Source: Melanocharis versteri (taxonomy: Eukaryota; Chordata; Aves; Passeriformes; Melanocharitidae). Taken from it: a DNA stretch of 64,000 bases. Under the pieces are notes generated by a model. That model searched no databases, was not told where the DNA came from, and worked only from the letters and a program-made list of their open reading frames with translations. The DNA is taken from positions 62,001-126,000 of the forward strand of contig VZTG01009080.1 in the NCBI GenBank assembly GCA_013397845.1, given 5' to 3'. This document shows, one piece after another, positions 1 through 10,627 of the stretch. The translations under genes were made by a program, and so were the position numbers. Each line of letters opens with the position of its first letter. The first letter of the stretch is position 1.

Positions 1-1354
1 GGCAGAATGCATTGAATTTTAGATCTATAGGGCATGAAGACAAAAAACATAAGCCTGAGAATATAGTGCCCAGGCATGTCGTTGTTTATTGTGCTGCCTC
101 CGAAACAGAACTTGAAGTTTTTCTTGTTGCTGTGATACATTCTTGTTTAGTAATGTGCTGAATAGGATGTCATGTGGTTCTTCACTCATAAAGTCAGCTG
201 TGATTGAAATGTTTTTATTGATTCCTAACATGAATTTTTTTCCCTACATAGACTACGAGTTAAGTAAGATTGTAACAGTTTTTCAGAAATTACCAATCAC
301 ATGTCATACTAACTTTGTTCCTTCTGAAGGCATTGAAGTACATTTTGAAATATCCTTCTATATCGTGTATTGATTTTTGTATATACTGAAAGACAATCAA
401 ATTCATCTGCTTCAGAAGAAGAATCTAAATGGTAAGATCTTTATTCCAAAAATAATCCCATAGATTCTACATACCATCATGTGGTTTTTCTGGTGGTCTC
501 ATGTCACTACCAGTGAGAGCATCTATGTGCTTGTATGGCTGTGCATATGGAAATTACCTCGTGAACATTATGTCCAATTGAATTGCCCTTGGAAGGGAGA
601 GGATGAGGTGCCACAGGCTGAATATTCTTCTTGGGGCCCAAACTTGCCCCAGAAAACTCTGCCTTTTTCCTGTTTGTTAGCGATTTATTCCATCCCTTCA
701 GTAGCCTTAATGTTGTTTGAGTGTTTATAGGAGTTTGTGTATATTTATTTAATGTCTTGTTGTGTGAGCTTCTCACATCTTCGCCAGAGTCAAAAAAGGA
801 CTGGTGCAACTTTTCATCAGTAATGCCTTCAAATAGTCAATATAAAAGCCACCAGACTTCAAGAATATTTCATGGTTTTGAGACAGTACCTGGGGATTCA
901 AACTTGCATTGTCTGTGTGTTATTTCCAGGAGAGATTTATTTTTAATTTACACATCAGTCTTCTGAAACAGAACACGCAGAACAATGTTTTTGTGCCTGT
1001 ATGTGTGGAGAGGATCAAAAGTTGTAATTGTGCATTTTCCTGATGCTGCAGGTTGCCGGAAAGGTGGCAAGTCTAACATGGGCAATTTGCTTGTGACAGA
1101 CTTATCAGTAATCTTTTTAAGTCCTTAGTTAATTTTCAAGGAATTTTGGGTTTCATTATTTTTTTTTTCTTCCAGTTGATTATGGTAATGCATATCATGC
1201 TATTTCAGTCACTCCTATCTTACTGTTTTACTGTAGTGTATTTCTAAAAATTCTGCTGTTTTCTGTTTTTTCAGATACATAAACTTATCTTTATTTACCC
1301 CAAGTCTGTGTTTCCGCTTTGTTTCTGCTTTTGTATGACTCCTTTTCTTTTTTC

Positions 1355-1371
1355 TTTTTTTTTTTTTTTTT
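1355..1371. repeat. T homopolymer (17)
   Basis: An uninterrupted run of 17 T bases follows a TTTTCTTTTTTC-like pyrimidine stretch. No polyadenylated retrocopy could be recognised next to it on the minus strand. Confidence 0.9.
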
Positions 1372-1838
1372 AAACCAGATAAAACATAAACCAGTTTGGT
1401 TTATAAAACTTGATTTTTGAAATGCTGGTATATTCCAGGAACTTTCAAAACATGCTGTAAGGTGTTACTACTACTCTTCATTTCTAAAGCTGAAACTTCT
1501 TCCTTTTTTCAGTCAGTGGAGTGACTGGTGGACTTGATGGCATATGTGTCTTGATATTTGGACTGTAGTTTCCCTTCTATTTTCCAAGGACTTTTTATAT
1601 TTTTGTTTTTCTTTTTTAGAAAAGAATGTACTTTGAACATTGTTACTGTATTTCTTGCTGTAAATGAATCACAAATGATTCAGTGTCACAAACACTGTCA
1701 TAGCATAAGAATAGAAAATTAGCTCCAGAAAACACCAAAATCCACTTTAAACACAGTGAATATGACCGATTAGCATTCACTTAATGGCTGTGAAATAACT
1801 TGTTTTCTCTAAAACTGCTCTAAAATTCACACTAATAA

Positions 1839-1843
1839 TCTGT
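1839..1843. repeat. Left target-site duplication TCTGT
   Basis: TCTGT directly precedes the TG terminus of the solo LTR and is repeated exactly after its CA terminus at 2351-2355. A 5-bp duplication of host sequence is expected from retroviral-type integration and fixes both ends of the element. Confidence 0.8.
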
Positions 1844-2350
1844 TGTCATGTTTTAGGAATGGTATTCCCCAATTTAATGCTCCCACTAAAACCATGCTTG
1901 CTCCTCCCTCCCCTTCCCCCATCCTTTATTATTGGCAGGTTGGAGAGGAGAATTGGAGGCACAAAAGGTAAAGATCATGGGGTGAGATGAGAACAATTTA
2001 GTGGAAACAGCAATGAGATAAGAATAGTAACAGCAACAATATTAATAACAAAAGTGCACAAAAGAGGGAGAGTGATTCACAGGCAAAATGCTCCCCAAGC
2101 CCGACCTGACCCGACAGCAGCCACGCCACCCTGACCGCTCCCTCTGGCTCAGGCACAGGGCCATCCCACTGCTCCTCCTGCCAAAGGTACTCGGCCAGAA
2201 GGACTCCCTCCTTGCTGGAAGAGACTCCCTCCCTTCCTCCCTGCCACCCCCGGCAATGACGCGAGGCGCTGTAGGATAACCTCCAGGTCCTAGCCGTCAT
2301 CCCTCCTGACCACTGCAAACATTACCCTTGCTCTGGCTGGATCCAGAACA
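1844..2350 (-). mobile_element. Complete solo LTR of an avian endogenous retrovirus, antisense
   Basis: Seen: a 507-bp element begins TGTCATG and ends AGAACA on the + strand, so it is bounded by TG..CA and flanked by the direct repeat TCTGT (1839-1843 and 2351-2355). Read on the minus strand it starts with a GC-rich U3-like part and passes through a T-rich stretch with ATTAAA-like bases. It then has an AATAAA signal (TTTATT on + at 1925-1930) and closes with a G-rich tail. No internal gag or pol sequence adjoins either end, so this is a solo LTR left by recombination between two LTRs. Known: ERVL-type elements commonly make 5-bp duplications, and from memory the minus-strand sequence resembles a common bird LTR family. 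The family name is not certain. Confidence 0.82.
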
Positions 2351-2355
2351 TCTGT
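2351..2355. repeat. Right target-site duplication TCTGT
   Basis: This exact copy of the 5 bases at 1839-1843 lies immediately outside the CA end of the solo LTR. Confidence 0.8.
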
Positions 2356-3363
2356 TAAACCAGACTGAATCATGTGGACAGCTTAGAGAAGACTTTTTCA
2401 TTGGCTCTCTCAGAAAAAGCAGAAGTGTGCTTAAGATTATGAAGAAGGTGCCCTCAGTGTACAGAAAACTGAGATGTGCTTGCGAAATAACTCAAGAACA
2501 TGAGACCGAATGAAAACATGAAATAAAATCCAGGCAATTGCAGAAAAAGATTTAATGGCCAGAAAAGCCAAGCTGTTTTCAGAAGGGTATGAAATACAAT
2601 AGGTAACTTACTCTGCATCTAGCTAATGCTCTTATCACAATTGCATATCAGGATTATACTAATCACTTCATTTTCCCTTAATTTCTAATACAACATCACG
2701 AAATACAGCACTTCATGATATGGAAGTGCTTACACTGTTAATAAGTCTTGTTTAAATTGTCCATTACCAGTTAAATCGACTAAAACTGATTTTCTATCAC
2801 AAAGCATTTTCCAGTCTAAATAAAAATCTTTAGCTGATGTCACATTTAGCATAAGCTCTTTCCTGAATTTTTAAAAACACCTCTAAAGTACTTGTTTGTA
2901 CATGGAGAATATGTGTAGAGAAGAGGTGTTAGTAGTATTGCACCCTCCTTTTAGCCTTGGTTTAATCACAAGGTAGAGTTTCCAGTGTAAGTGAAACTAG
3001 TTTTCATTCATGAGTGGCAAGAAGTAGTGATCCACAATAATGCGAGAGACTGACACGGGTTCCAGATTTGTTTCTGTGTTTTATGCTACCTTTAAGGCCG
3101 TGATAACGGAACTGTTCTGGCCAAAATGAGTAGGGCCCTGATGTTCATTTATGTGCTTAATTTTAGCACTGCATGTATTCAGGTTTGCTTCTATGGAAAT
3201 CCTCCGTTTGTGAACTTACATTTTTTAAATTGGTACACCCAAACCTTTTTTGATCTTGTGTGCTGTTATTTTTAGGCATTGGGAGTCTTTATCGTGGGCA
3301 GAGATGCAGTTTTGCTAGAACTTTGCAAACTTAAGTGTAACTCTTGCCCCACAGAGTTTACAG
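2356..3363. other. No gene recognised between the two LTRs
   Basis: This is unique AT-rich sequence. No domain, CR1 match or credible splice pair was seen, and nothing resembles retroviral internal sequence, so the two flanking LTRs are separate insertions rather than the ends of one provirus. They are also in opposite orientation. Confidence 0.6.
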
Positions 3364-3406
3364 TGTAAGTGTTGTTGCAATTGTAACTTTGGCACGTTGT
3401 AACTTC

Positions 3407-3430
3407 ATGGCAAGCTTTGGAGCTTGCCAT
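3407..3430. repeat. Perfect 10-bp inverted repeat in U3
   Basis: ATGGCAAGCT and AGCTTGCCAT are separated by four bases (TTGG). The arms are exactly complementary. It lies about 40 bases inside the presumed LTR start. Confidence 0.9.
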
Positions 3431-3546
3431 AAAGGAGCTATTTTGTGTTTGTGCAGAGAGGCTTCTTGTGGATGCTGAAAGCTTGGTGGCAGAGAGATTT
3501 TTCAGTGTCTGCCTGTGTCCGTGAGCATTCTTACTTTCTCACGGAA

Positions 3547-3565
3547 CTAGCTGCAAAACAGCTAG
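3547..3565. repeat. Perfect 7-bp hairpin in U3
   Basis: CTAGCTG, a CAAAA loop and CAGCTAG form a perfect stem inside the presumed LTR, upstream of its TATA box. Confidence 0.85.
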
Positions 3566-3726
3566 CGGGCTTTTGTAAATAACTTGCCTATCTTGCACTT
3601 GCGAGATGTTTTTTGAACATTGTTATTGCAACCATGGTCTCTTTAGCAAACGTGTGTGTTCTGGATCTAGCCAATAGCCCTGGTGGGTGGTCAGCTAAGA
3701 TCCAATGGCTTTCCTGTAACTTCGAA

Positions 3727-3753
3727 TATAAAACTCTACTGTATGTAAATAAA
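3727..3753 (+). promoter_or_regulatory. LTR TATA box and poly(A) signal
   Basis: TATAAAA at 3727-3733 and AATAAA at 3748-3753 lie within 27 bases. In retroviral LTRs this pairing marks the U3/R promoter and the R polyadenylation signal. It supports the + orientation of the LTR at 3364. Activity cannot be judged from sequence. Confidence 0.55.
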
Positions 3754-3856
3754 GATGGGCATTTCTATCTAGTCACTCCTGAGTTCGGTTCTCTCCTTCC
3801 TCCCCCGGCCGTGTCCATCATTGCGACAGCTTGTTGCAGAGTCCAGTCTCTTGCAA

Positions 3857-4827
3857 ATTCCATACTCCACTCACAAACGCTTCCGTGCAAGACAATGATT
3901 CTGTCCCACCCTCTCCCCCTGATAGCAGCCAGCACACAATGAATAATGCAAAAACCTAATCAAAATTAGCACTTATTTTAACTTTCTGCTATGCGTTTTT
4001 TTGCTTGTTTCTGTCTCTTTCTGTTTGTTACAAAGCCCAGGAAATAACTTGTCGTGAAGCAGTGCACTCAAAAATTTGCAACCAAGCATAATGCTTTGCC
4101 ACTTCCTAAGCTGCGGGTGCCGCAGCTTCCCAGTTCCCAGGGTGGCTGTTCTGCCAAGCCAGCTGTACCGGCCGTGCACATCGGGATGGACTGGCAAGAC
4201 TTATTTCTTAACTGTTCACTTTCTCTGAGCTGGACCAGCCATGGGATTTGCAGTCCTTCATCCTTCTGAGTTTCCAGTGCTGCGCTCTTTTTCTGCAGCT
4301 TCAGGAGCAGAGTGTCTCAGTTTCAGGCTCAGGGAGAGCTGGCAGAAGTTTGCAGGGTAGCAGCAACAGAGATTTTATGTCTTATACAGTTGCTGCTGTG
4401 AGGCACATGTGATGGATATTTAGGACACCATTGAACTTCTGTCTTAAGCTAGAGCCAGAGACCAAAATACTAGTTTTCTGTCTAGAAGACCTATCTGCTC
4501 TATGCTTGGTCATCTGAGTGGATGACATACAGTTATAAAACTTTCATTTGAAAATACCATCAGATCATATTTGTGTTACTGATGATGATCTTTATGTGCT
4601 ATATCTCTTCAAAGGGATTTGTCAACTATATTCTTAAGGAGGTGGGAGAAGTCTTTGTGTCACAGGAACTCAACAATAATTCCAGTTCATCACCAGCAGC
4701 AGTGCTCCTCATACTGTTAGGGGTTAACAGATAGTGTTCTGTGGAAAAATGCTTTCGTGATTTTAGCTTTAAAAATAGAAAAAGAGAATTTTGGGGGTGG
4801 TGGTAGGAAAACAGAGCCCTATATAAA
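3857..4827. other. No gene recognised
   Basis: This stretch between the second LTR and the first CR1 copy holds only short unrecognised open frames on both strands and no clear repeat. Confidence 0.55.
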
Positions 4828-5310
4828 CACAATATAAAACAGACATTAAGCTATCAGAATGTGTCCAAAGGAGGGCATGAGGATGGTGAGGGGAAGCTGT
4901 GTGAGGAGGGACTGGGGTCACTTGGTCTGTTCAGCCTGGAGAAGAGGAGACTGAGGGGACACCTCATTGCAGTCTGCAACTTCCTTGTGAGGGGAAGAGG
5001 AGGGGCAGGCATTGATCACTTCGCTGTGGTGACCAGAGATAGGACTTGAGGGAAGAGCGTGAAGCTGTGTCAGGAGACATTTTGGTTGGATATCAGGAAA
5101 AGGTTCTTCACCCAGAGGGTGGTTGGGCACTGGAACAGGCTCCCCAGGGAAGTGTTCAGAGCACCAAGCCTGATAGAGTTCATAAGTTTTTGGACCATGC
5201 TCCCTCTCAGGCACGTGGTGTAATTCGTGGGGTGTCCTGTACAGGGTCGGGAATTGGACTCGATGGTCCTGATGGGTCCCTTCCAACTCAGGATGCTCTA
5301 TGATTCTATA
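4828..5310 (+). mobile_element. CR1 LINE, 5'-truncated 3' end
   Basis: Seen: the segment carries the familiar CR1 3' blocks in order. These are GTGTCCAAAGGAGGGC, the block meaning 'GTTCAGCCTGGAGAAGAGGAGACTG' (around 4930), GGTTGGATATCAGGAAAAGG, GGCACTGGAACAGGCTCCCC and TTGGACTCGATGGTCCT. It ends at the CR1 tail TGATTCTATA. About 480 bases of a full element of several kilobases remain, so it is an ordinary 5'-truncated, non-autonomous copy without coding capacity. It is the same subfamily as the rearranged copy at 58349-58920, and served as the reference for reading that one. The 5' limit is uncertain by some tens of bases. Confidence 0.92.
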
Positions 5311-8300
5311 GGGTGAAGTAGACTGTATTAACCCAAGAATCAGTATTTGCTTCAGGACACTTGTTACCCAATGTGTGTTTTAATTACATGTTGAGAAAGG
5401 CCTGCAGAATGAGGAACTGCACGATGGAGATGTTTTAAGCCATGGCTGTTTGTTCAACTGAAAATTCCCTTTCATAAATGTGAGGAATGTATTTCTTTTC
5501 ATGTGATACAACTGCATCTTTAAACTGATCATCAGCATTAGTAGGTAAATAAAGCTGTGTATGTATGTAGCACATGGAGAAGAACAAATAGCATACAGAA
5601 TAATGTTAGGTTGATTATGCCATTGCTTTGCTTGCTGCTACTCAGCTTGTTTCTTGACCCATTTTTAAAAGACTTAGCTGCTCGAATGGTTGCTGTGAAA
5701 TGAGAACTTAATCTTTTTCTTCTAGAAGCGTAACAAAATTTCCATGTGTCATGAAACGTGTTTTACCTTCTGCATATTTATTAGAGACCATGCTCTAAAA
5801 TGTCAAGATAATGGGGCAGGAGGAGAGGCTGTGTGAGCAACGAGGAGGCAATATGAGGTGTGAATTTAAGGTGCTAAGCTTCTGAACTAAGAAACCCTTC
5901 AGCCTCATGCGAGGGTGGGCCCATACCTTTGTATAATATAGGTCATAAGTGGGGACACTAAGTCTTCAGTTCTGTTTCATCTCTTTTTCTCTTAGGATGA
6001 TTCATTAAGACTCCTATCATTGTGGATCATAGGTTTTTTTATTTACACTAGGCACGTCTTGAAAGGGTTCTCGTGCAGATGCAGAGGTTAGAGCTGAGTA
6101 ATGAGCAGAGCTGAGTCTGCCTGCACATGTTATGTTCCCATAGAGGTTTTGTATCCCTTGCTGCAGATTTGGATCTGAATTTTACGCTTGGTGGGCAGAA
6201 ATTGGTGGCATTTGTTTTATACTTTGAGACTTGACTGTGCTTTATTCAGCTTGTTTCCTGCCTGTGCTCTTGATTTCTGGACCAAGCACATCACCAGTGT
6301 TAATGAGTCTGAATTCTTACATATTCCATTTCTCATTATAACTTCTACCTTTAAAATTAATTTGCTACCCTTTCAAATTCAATCGGTGCAAAACTATATT
6401 TATTGGAAAATAATAGTTATGCTCAACAGATAAGATGGACTCCCACTCTTATTGTAGGCTGAACCTGTGGTACAAAGGCCTCCACACGTGACTTTTTTTT
6501 TTTTCCAGACATGCTTTTGTTTTTATGTTCTCTTTTTCCAAACTGTTAGCACTCCAGTTTAACAATGCAGGGTAAGATACATCCTTAATTTCCAAATATT
6601 TGATGGTGTTTCCATATCTTAACTGTGGTGTTTTGCAGCCTTTCATATTGACAGCTCTCTGTTTTGTATAAATTAGCAGGGGAAACCTACATACTTTGGC
6701 AAGTCAGAGAAAGGTAAATTGTGTTTTGACAGTTGTACAGACTTTGAAAGATGCTTTGGAACATGGTGAATTTTAATGACTGAGATGGTTAAGGCAGCTC
6801 ATAGCTCAGCTGATTGCTTCAGACTCCATACCTGCAGCCCTGCAAGTGCAACTTCATTAGTTTGCACTTATCTGTTGTTTTAAAGTTGCCTCTACAACTC
6901 TGAGTGCAGTGTGCAAATTGAGATTTTCTACCTTGGGAAGTAAAAGTAGGGTGATTCCAAATTTGCATATGTCACTGTAAAGTTGAATGAGTAACTTTGA
7001 CTTTTTGTTTGATTTTGTGGTCTTTCTTGATGGTGAGTCTGGATGGATATTGTGTGTCTACATAGTGAGTCTGAATGCAGGCACCACCAGAGATAGACTC
7101 TTGTTTCTTTTCAGGTGCACTGTTTCTGTGGCAATTTTTGTATTACTGATATTTTAAAATAAGTTGCATTCAGGGAAAAGTAGTTGACTCATGGGTGCGA
7201 TACATCTCGTGAGAACTTAGTATATGGCCATCCTACTAGTTACACGGTCTGCCACTTCTGTATTTTCCGTATCTTACTGCTTGAAAAAGACACTAATTTA
7301 TTACAACTTTTTTTTCTCTCTTCCAGAAAGAAACATTTCCATTTTTGGTCTAGTTAATGAAGGAAACACATTCTTTCCCACTTAAATAACTGCTAAATAC
7401 CTCTGATATCCTGGTATCAGGTCAGCGTGCATAGTGGACTGTGACAATATGGGACAGCTTGTTGATCCTCTTTGAAAATTTGAGTTTGAGATTTGGCAAT
7501 TGTCTTTGTGGAGGTCCTAAAAGAAGCTGCTCAACCTTTTGTTTGCTAAATTTTCCTGTGGCCGTGTTGCACAGTAAAGGGTACTTATGATTCATAAAAA
7601 TGAATATATGAGCCCATAATATTGGATTTGTAGTTGAAAAAGAAAAAATAGTCATATATTCTTCTCAGCCTCAAAGCCAAAAGTGTTGCATAGCTGTTGC
7701 TCCTAAATTAGGAAAATGAAGGCAGAGTGAGAATTAGACCAGCTCCCAATAGTTTGCTCATGCTTTTACCAACTTTTTTTTAGCATCTTTAAATTCTAAG
7801 TGTGAGCATATTTTATTTAAGAATGTGTGACAGAAGGCATAGGCTTTTCTTTCCGTTTTCTAGCAACCCACACTTTTCGTATGCTTGTGGATATTAGTAT
7901 GAAGCATAGTTTCCATAGTAGGAAAGTAATTCCCAGGACTGTTCGAGGGAAGGAGTGGAGAAAGGATCTGGATTTATGTATTCCATTTTAGTTGAATTAC
8001 TGAGTTTTCCTTCTTGTTTGACTAAAATAGGTGTAATTTTTTCAGTTCATCAGAGTATCTTTCATTCATCCCATAATTATCCAAAAGGTGCAGTGCTTTG
8101 CAGTCAAAGTTACAATTTACAGCCATTCATTGCCATGTTAACATTTTGGTTTGGTTCAGGACCTCAGTTTTGGAGTGAAGCCAGGGCACTGAGAGTTGGT
8201 CTGTGTTGTGGGGAAAGCCTTAGAGCCCAATTTGAATTCATTTCAGATAACACCAAGTCAAAAGACTCACATCCAGAGTACTTTCAGCACTTCACCTCCC

Positions 8301-9621
8301 AGTCCCTGCTCCATCAAGGGGACATAATGGAGCTGATCTGAAATAAAACTCCTGAAACATGCTGTGTGCCAAATGCTGAGCCTTTATATCAATTATGTTG
8401 CTCTACTCATCCCCTTCCAGTGGGCAGCCTGATGAGATAATGTAGGAGTAGCCAGGAGGCTGCCTGAGTGGCCTAGAAATAGAGTGAGAGGAGCAATATA
8501 GATTGAAATTTCTTCTCTAGCTTGGATGAACTCTCTGGAAAAGTTTGTTTTTTCTGGACTTTATGGAGATTTTTGTCAAGTTGTAACAGTTCCTCACTTG
8601 GAATACTCCTTTGGCTTTGAGTAACAATATTTAAATTAAACGAGACTTCTTTTTATTTGAAATTACTAGATTGTGAGGTTTCTGAAGCTCCTCTCAGTGA
8701 ATTTTGGCAGTTGCCAGCTGGCTTCTCTTCTGTGATGGTGGATATGATGTGTTTTACTTCTGACTTTTTAAAGTTCATCACTGAATTGAGTAGTTTAAAA
8801 TTTAACACCATCACTGCTACAGTAATGCAGATAAAACACCAAATATTCATTATTAATAACCACTTAAGCATAGTTAGCATTTCTCTTGCTTAGATATCAG
8901 GTAAGGCTGTCACGCAAAGCCTGCCTTCAACGCATTCTTACATCAGCTGTTCCAAAGCCTTCCGGTTATGAGCTTTGCTTTTTGTTGGTTTTGTGAGTCC
9001 AGATACCATTCTAAACAAGTGTACTTCTGTTGGGCTCATGACCCCAGTCATAACTGCTGTGACCCTGCGTGGGGGTCATGACCCCTGGTGAGACTCCACC
9101 TGCAGTAGAGCAATCTCAAAGAGTTGTCCTGTGCTAATGCATCGGGGGACAAATGCAAGTAACTGTCAAGAAGGCAGTGAAACAGATTAATCATGCAGAG
9201 GGCTGAAAAAATAGCAGCAGCTTCTGCATGTTCAGTGTCTCAGACATGAATTCTGTTCCGCTCCCCATGGATTATATACCTTTTGTTTAAGAATAAAATA
9301 CCAAGAAGCCACATGTTGTAAACACATTTATGAAAATGCATAAAAATCAACCAGCTCTAATTTCATGCAAATGCTTATATTTTCTTTGGAAAGTAAAATA
9401 AAGGTTTTTAAGTGAACGTTATGTACACAAGCCATTTCCCCTCACTGTTGCCCAAATTCACTAGCCTTTCAAAGATAGGGATGCTGTCTCATATTGAGAA
9501 CTTATGTCAAAGTTCAGCCTGAAACGACTTGTTTTATAATCCTTAAACTAGTGATTTGGAATGAAGATAGTGATGGCACTGCCTTTTTAATGTCATGAGT
9601 GTAATTTTTCTCTTTTTGAAG
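5311..9621. other. No gene recognised; unique sequence with one palindromic site
   Basis: About 4.3 kb of AT-rich unique sequence. A possible 34-base exon at 6680-6713 (acceptor TTAGCAG, donor GTAAAT) is open in all three frames and is not convincing. The notable feature is the inverted repeat and palindrome at 9036-9085. No repeat family was recognised. Confidence 0.5.
9036..9085. promoter_or_regulatory. Inverted repeat with 14-bp palindrome, nuclear-receptor-like site
   Basis: Seen: TCATGACCCC (9036-9045) is the exact reverse complement of GGGGTCATGA (9072-9081), 26 bases apart. The right arm belongs to a perfect 14-bp palindrome, GGGGTCATGACCCC (9072-9085). Known: GGTCATGACC is the core of the palindromic thyroid/retinoid receptor element, two AGGTCA-type half-sites inverted with no spacer. 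A further TGACCC half-site lies between the arms near 9059. A receptor-bound enhancer is an inference; a simple cruciform-forming repeat is the alternative. Confidence 0.35.
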
Positions 9622-9690
9622 GAATAAACTTGAGTATATTGTTCCAACATCTAATTTCTGCCATCATGTTCATACTGCAATGAAGATTCA
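9622..9690 (+). CDS. Candidate internal coding exon, protein unidentified
   Basis: Seen: a pyrimidine-rich acceptor (TTTTTCTCTTTTTGAAG) precedes and a consensus donor (GTAAGTAC) follows a 69-base segment. Only one frame is useful. After one base completing a codon it reads NKLEYIVPTSNFCHHV and then HTAMKI, leaving CA for the next exon. A length divisible by three with the same phase on both sides (2-2) is typical of a skippable internal exon. The frame starting at the first base hits TAA at once. The peptide has a mixed, protein-like composition, unlike the poly-F/L frames elsewhere here. I do not recognise the protein. No neighbouring exon is certain, and chance pairing of splice signals over 64 kb is possible. 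Confidence 0.35.
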
Positions 9691-10079
9691 GTAAGTACAT
9701 CTTTCTTGGTCTGTGGGTGTAGTTTAGCCCTATTCTGGATTAATTTATGCCATACGTGCTCAGCCTTTTTTAAATTAATGAAGCTTTGTTACTTGCAAGA
9801 GGTGACTGTGTCAGTGTCTGGGGAAAAACTGTCGTTCTGAAACAGAAGAATTAATGCTGATCTGGGTGATGCTGCTTGAATTATTTCATATGCCTGTCTG
9901 TGTTAGCGGCACTCCCGGGCAGGCTGTGCCTTGGCTCTTAGAGATGTGGGTGAAGGCCTATGCTTCCTTTTCCAGAGGTTCAGGCAACTCTGTTCCGTCA
10001 CCCTGCTCCCCACTGTGTCCTGGGACTGACGAAGTATCTTGGAGCTAAGGGCAAGGAGTGCACCTCCATCCTTGGTCAT
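9691..10079. other. No gene recognised
   Basis: This interval between the candidate exon and the next CR1 has no recognised coding or repeat content, although the last 50 bases may be decayed CR1 sequence. Confidence 0.5.
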
Positions 10080-10627
10080 TGGGGATTCTGCCCCTCTGCT
10101 CTGGTGAGACTCCACCTGCAGTGCTGCATCCGGCTCTGGTGCCCAGCACAGGAAGGACATTGACCTGTCGGATCCAGTCTGGAGGAGGCCACCAAGATGA
10201 TCAGAGGGATGGAACACTTCTCGTACAAGGAAAGGCTGAGAGGACTGAGTTTGTTCAGCCTGGAAAAGAGAAGACTTTGGGATGACCTAATCGAGGCTTT
10301 CCACTACCTGAAGGGAGCCTACAAAAAAGATGGAACGGGACTTTACAAGAGTAGGTAGCAACAGGACGAGGAGGATTGGATTCAAACTGTAAGAGAGTAG
10401 GTTTAGATTAGATATTAGGAAACAATTCTTTATTGTGAAGGTGGTGAGATATTTAAAGAAGTTGCCCAGCGAAGCTGTGGATACTCCATCCCTGGACGTG
10501 TTCGAGGCCAGGTTGGATGAGACTGAGCAACTTGGTCTAGTGAAAGGTGTCCCTGCCCATGGTAGTGGTGTTTGAATCAGATGATCTTTAAGATCCCTTC
10601 CAACCCAAACCATTTTATGATTCTATG
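10080..10627 (+). mobile_element. CR1 LINE, 5'-truncated, complete 3' end
   Basis: Seen: CR1 blocks run in the expected order. They include GATTCTGCCCCTCTGCTC, CTGGTGAGACTCCACCTG, AAGATGATCAGAGGGATGGA, GTTCAGCCTGGAAAAGAG, TTAGATTAGATATTAGG, CATCCCTGGACGTGTTCGAG and GATCCCTTCCAACCC. The end is TTTTATGATTCTATGA. About 550 bases remain, covering the last part of ORF2 and the 3' UTR. Frames are broken by stops and indels, so it makes no protein. Its 3' end is the same type as that of the antisense fragment at 55683-55825. Confidence 0.92.

Larger units (their letters stand above)
1..1843. other. No gene recognised; AT-rich unique sequence
   Basis: Short open frames occur on both strands, none with recognisable domains, a convincing splice pair or a repeat match. 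The only distinct element is a 17-base T tract at 1355-1371, preceded by a pyrimidine-rich stretch from about 1340. The stretch ends at the 5-bp target duplication of the LTR that starts at 1844. Confidence 0.6.
3364..3830 (+). mobile_element. Probable solo LTR, sense orientation, boundaries approximate
   Basis: Seen: the segment starts TGTAAGTGTTGTTGC and contains a U3-like part with two perfect hairpins, a TATAAAA box at 3727-3733 and an AATAAA signal at 3748-3753. A T- and C-rich U5-like stretch follows, up to about 3830. The TATA box and poly(A) signal are only about 20 bases apart, as in LTRs with a very short R region. No primer-binding site or gag-like frame follows, so it is probably solitary. 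No matching target duplication was found. The start could instead be the TGTAAC at 3336, and the 3' end could extend to about 3856. The family was not identified. Confidence 0.6.

Noticed and set aside
1844..3830. The two LTRs as the two ends of one provirus
   Set aside because: They are different sequences in opposite orientation, with no retroviral internal sequence between them.
6680..6713. 34-base segment between TTAGCAG and GTAAAT
   Set aside because: All three frames are open and it is too short for the splice signals to be meaningful.
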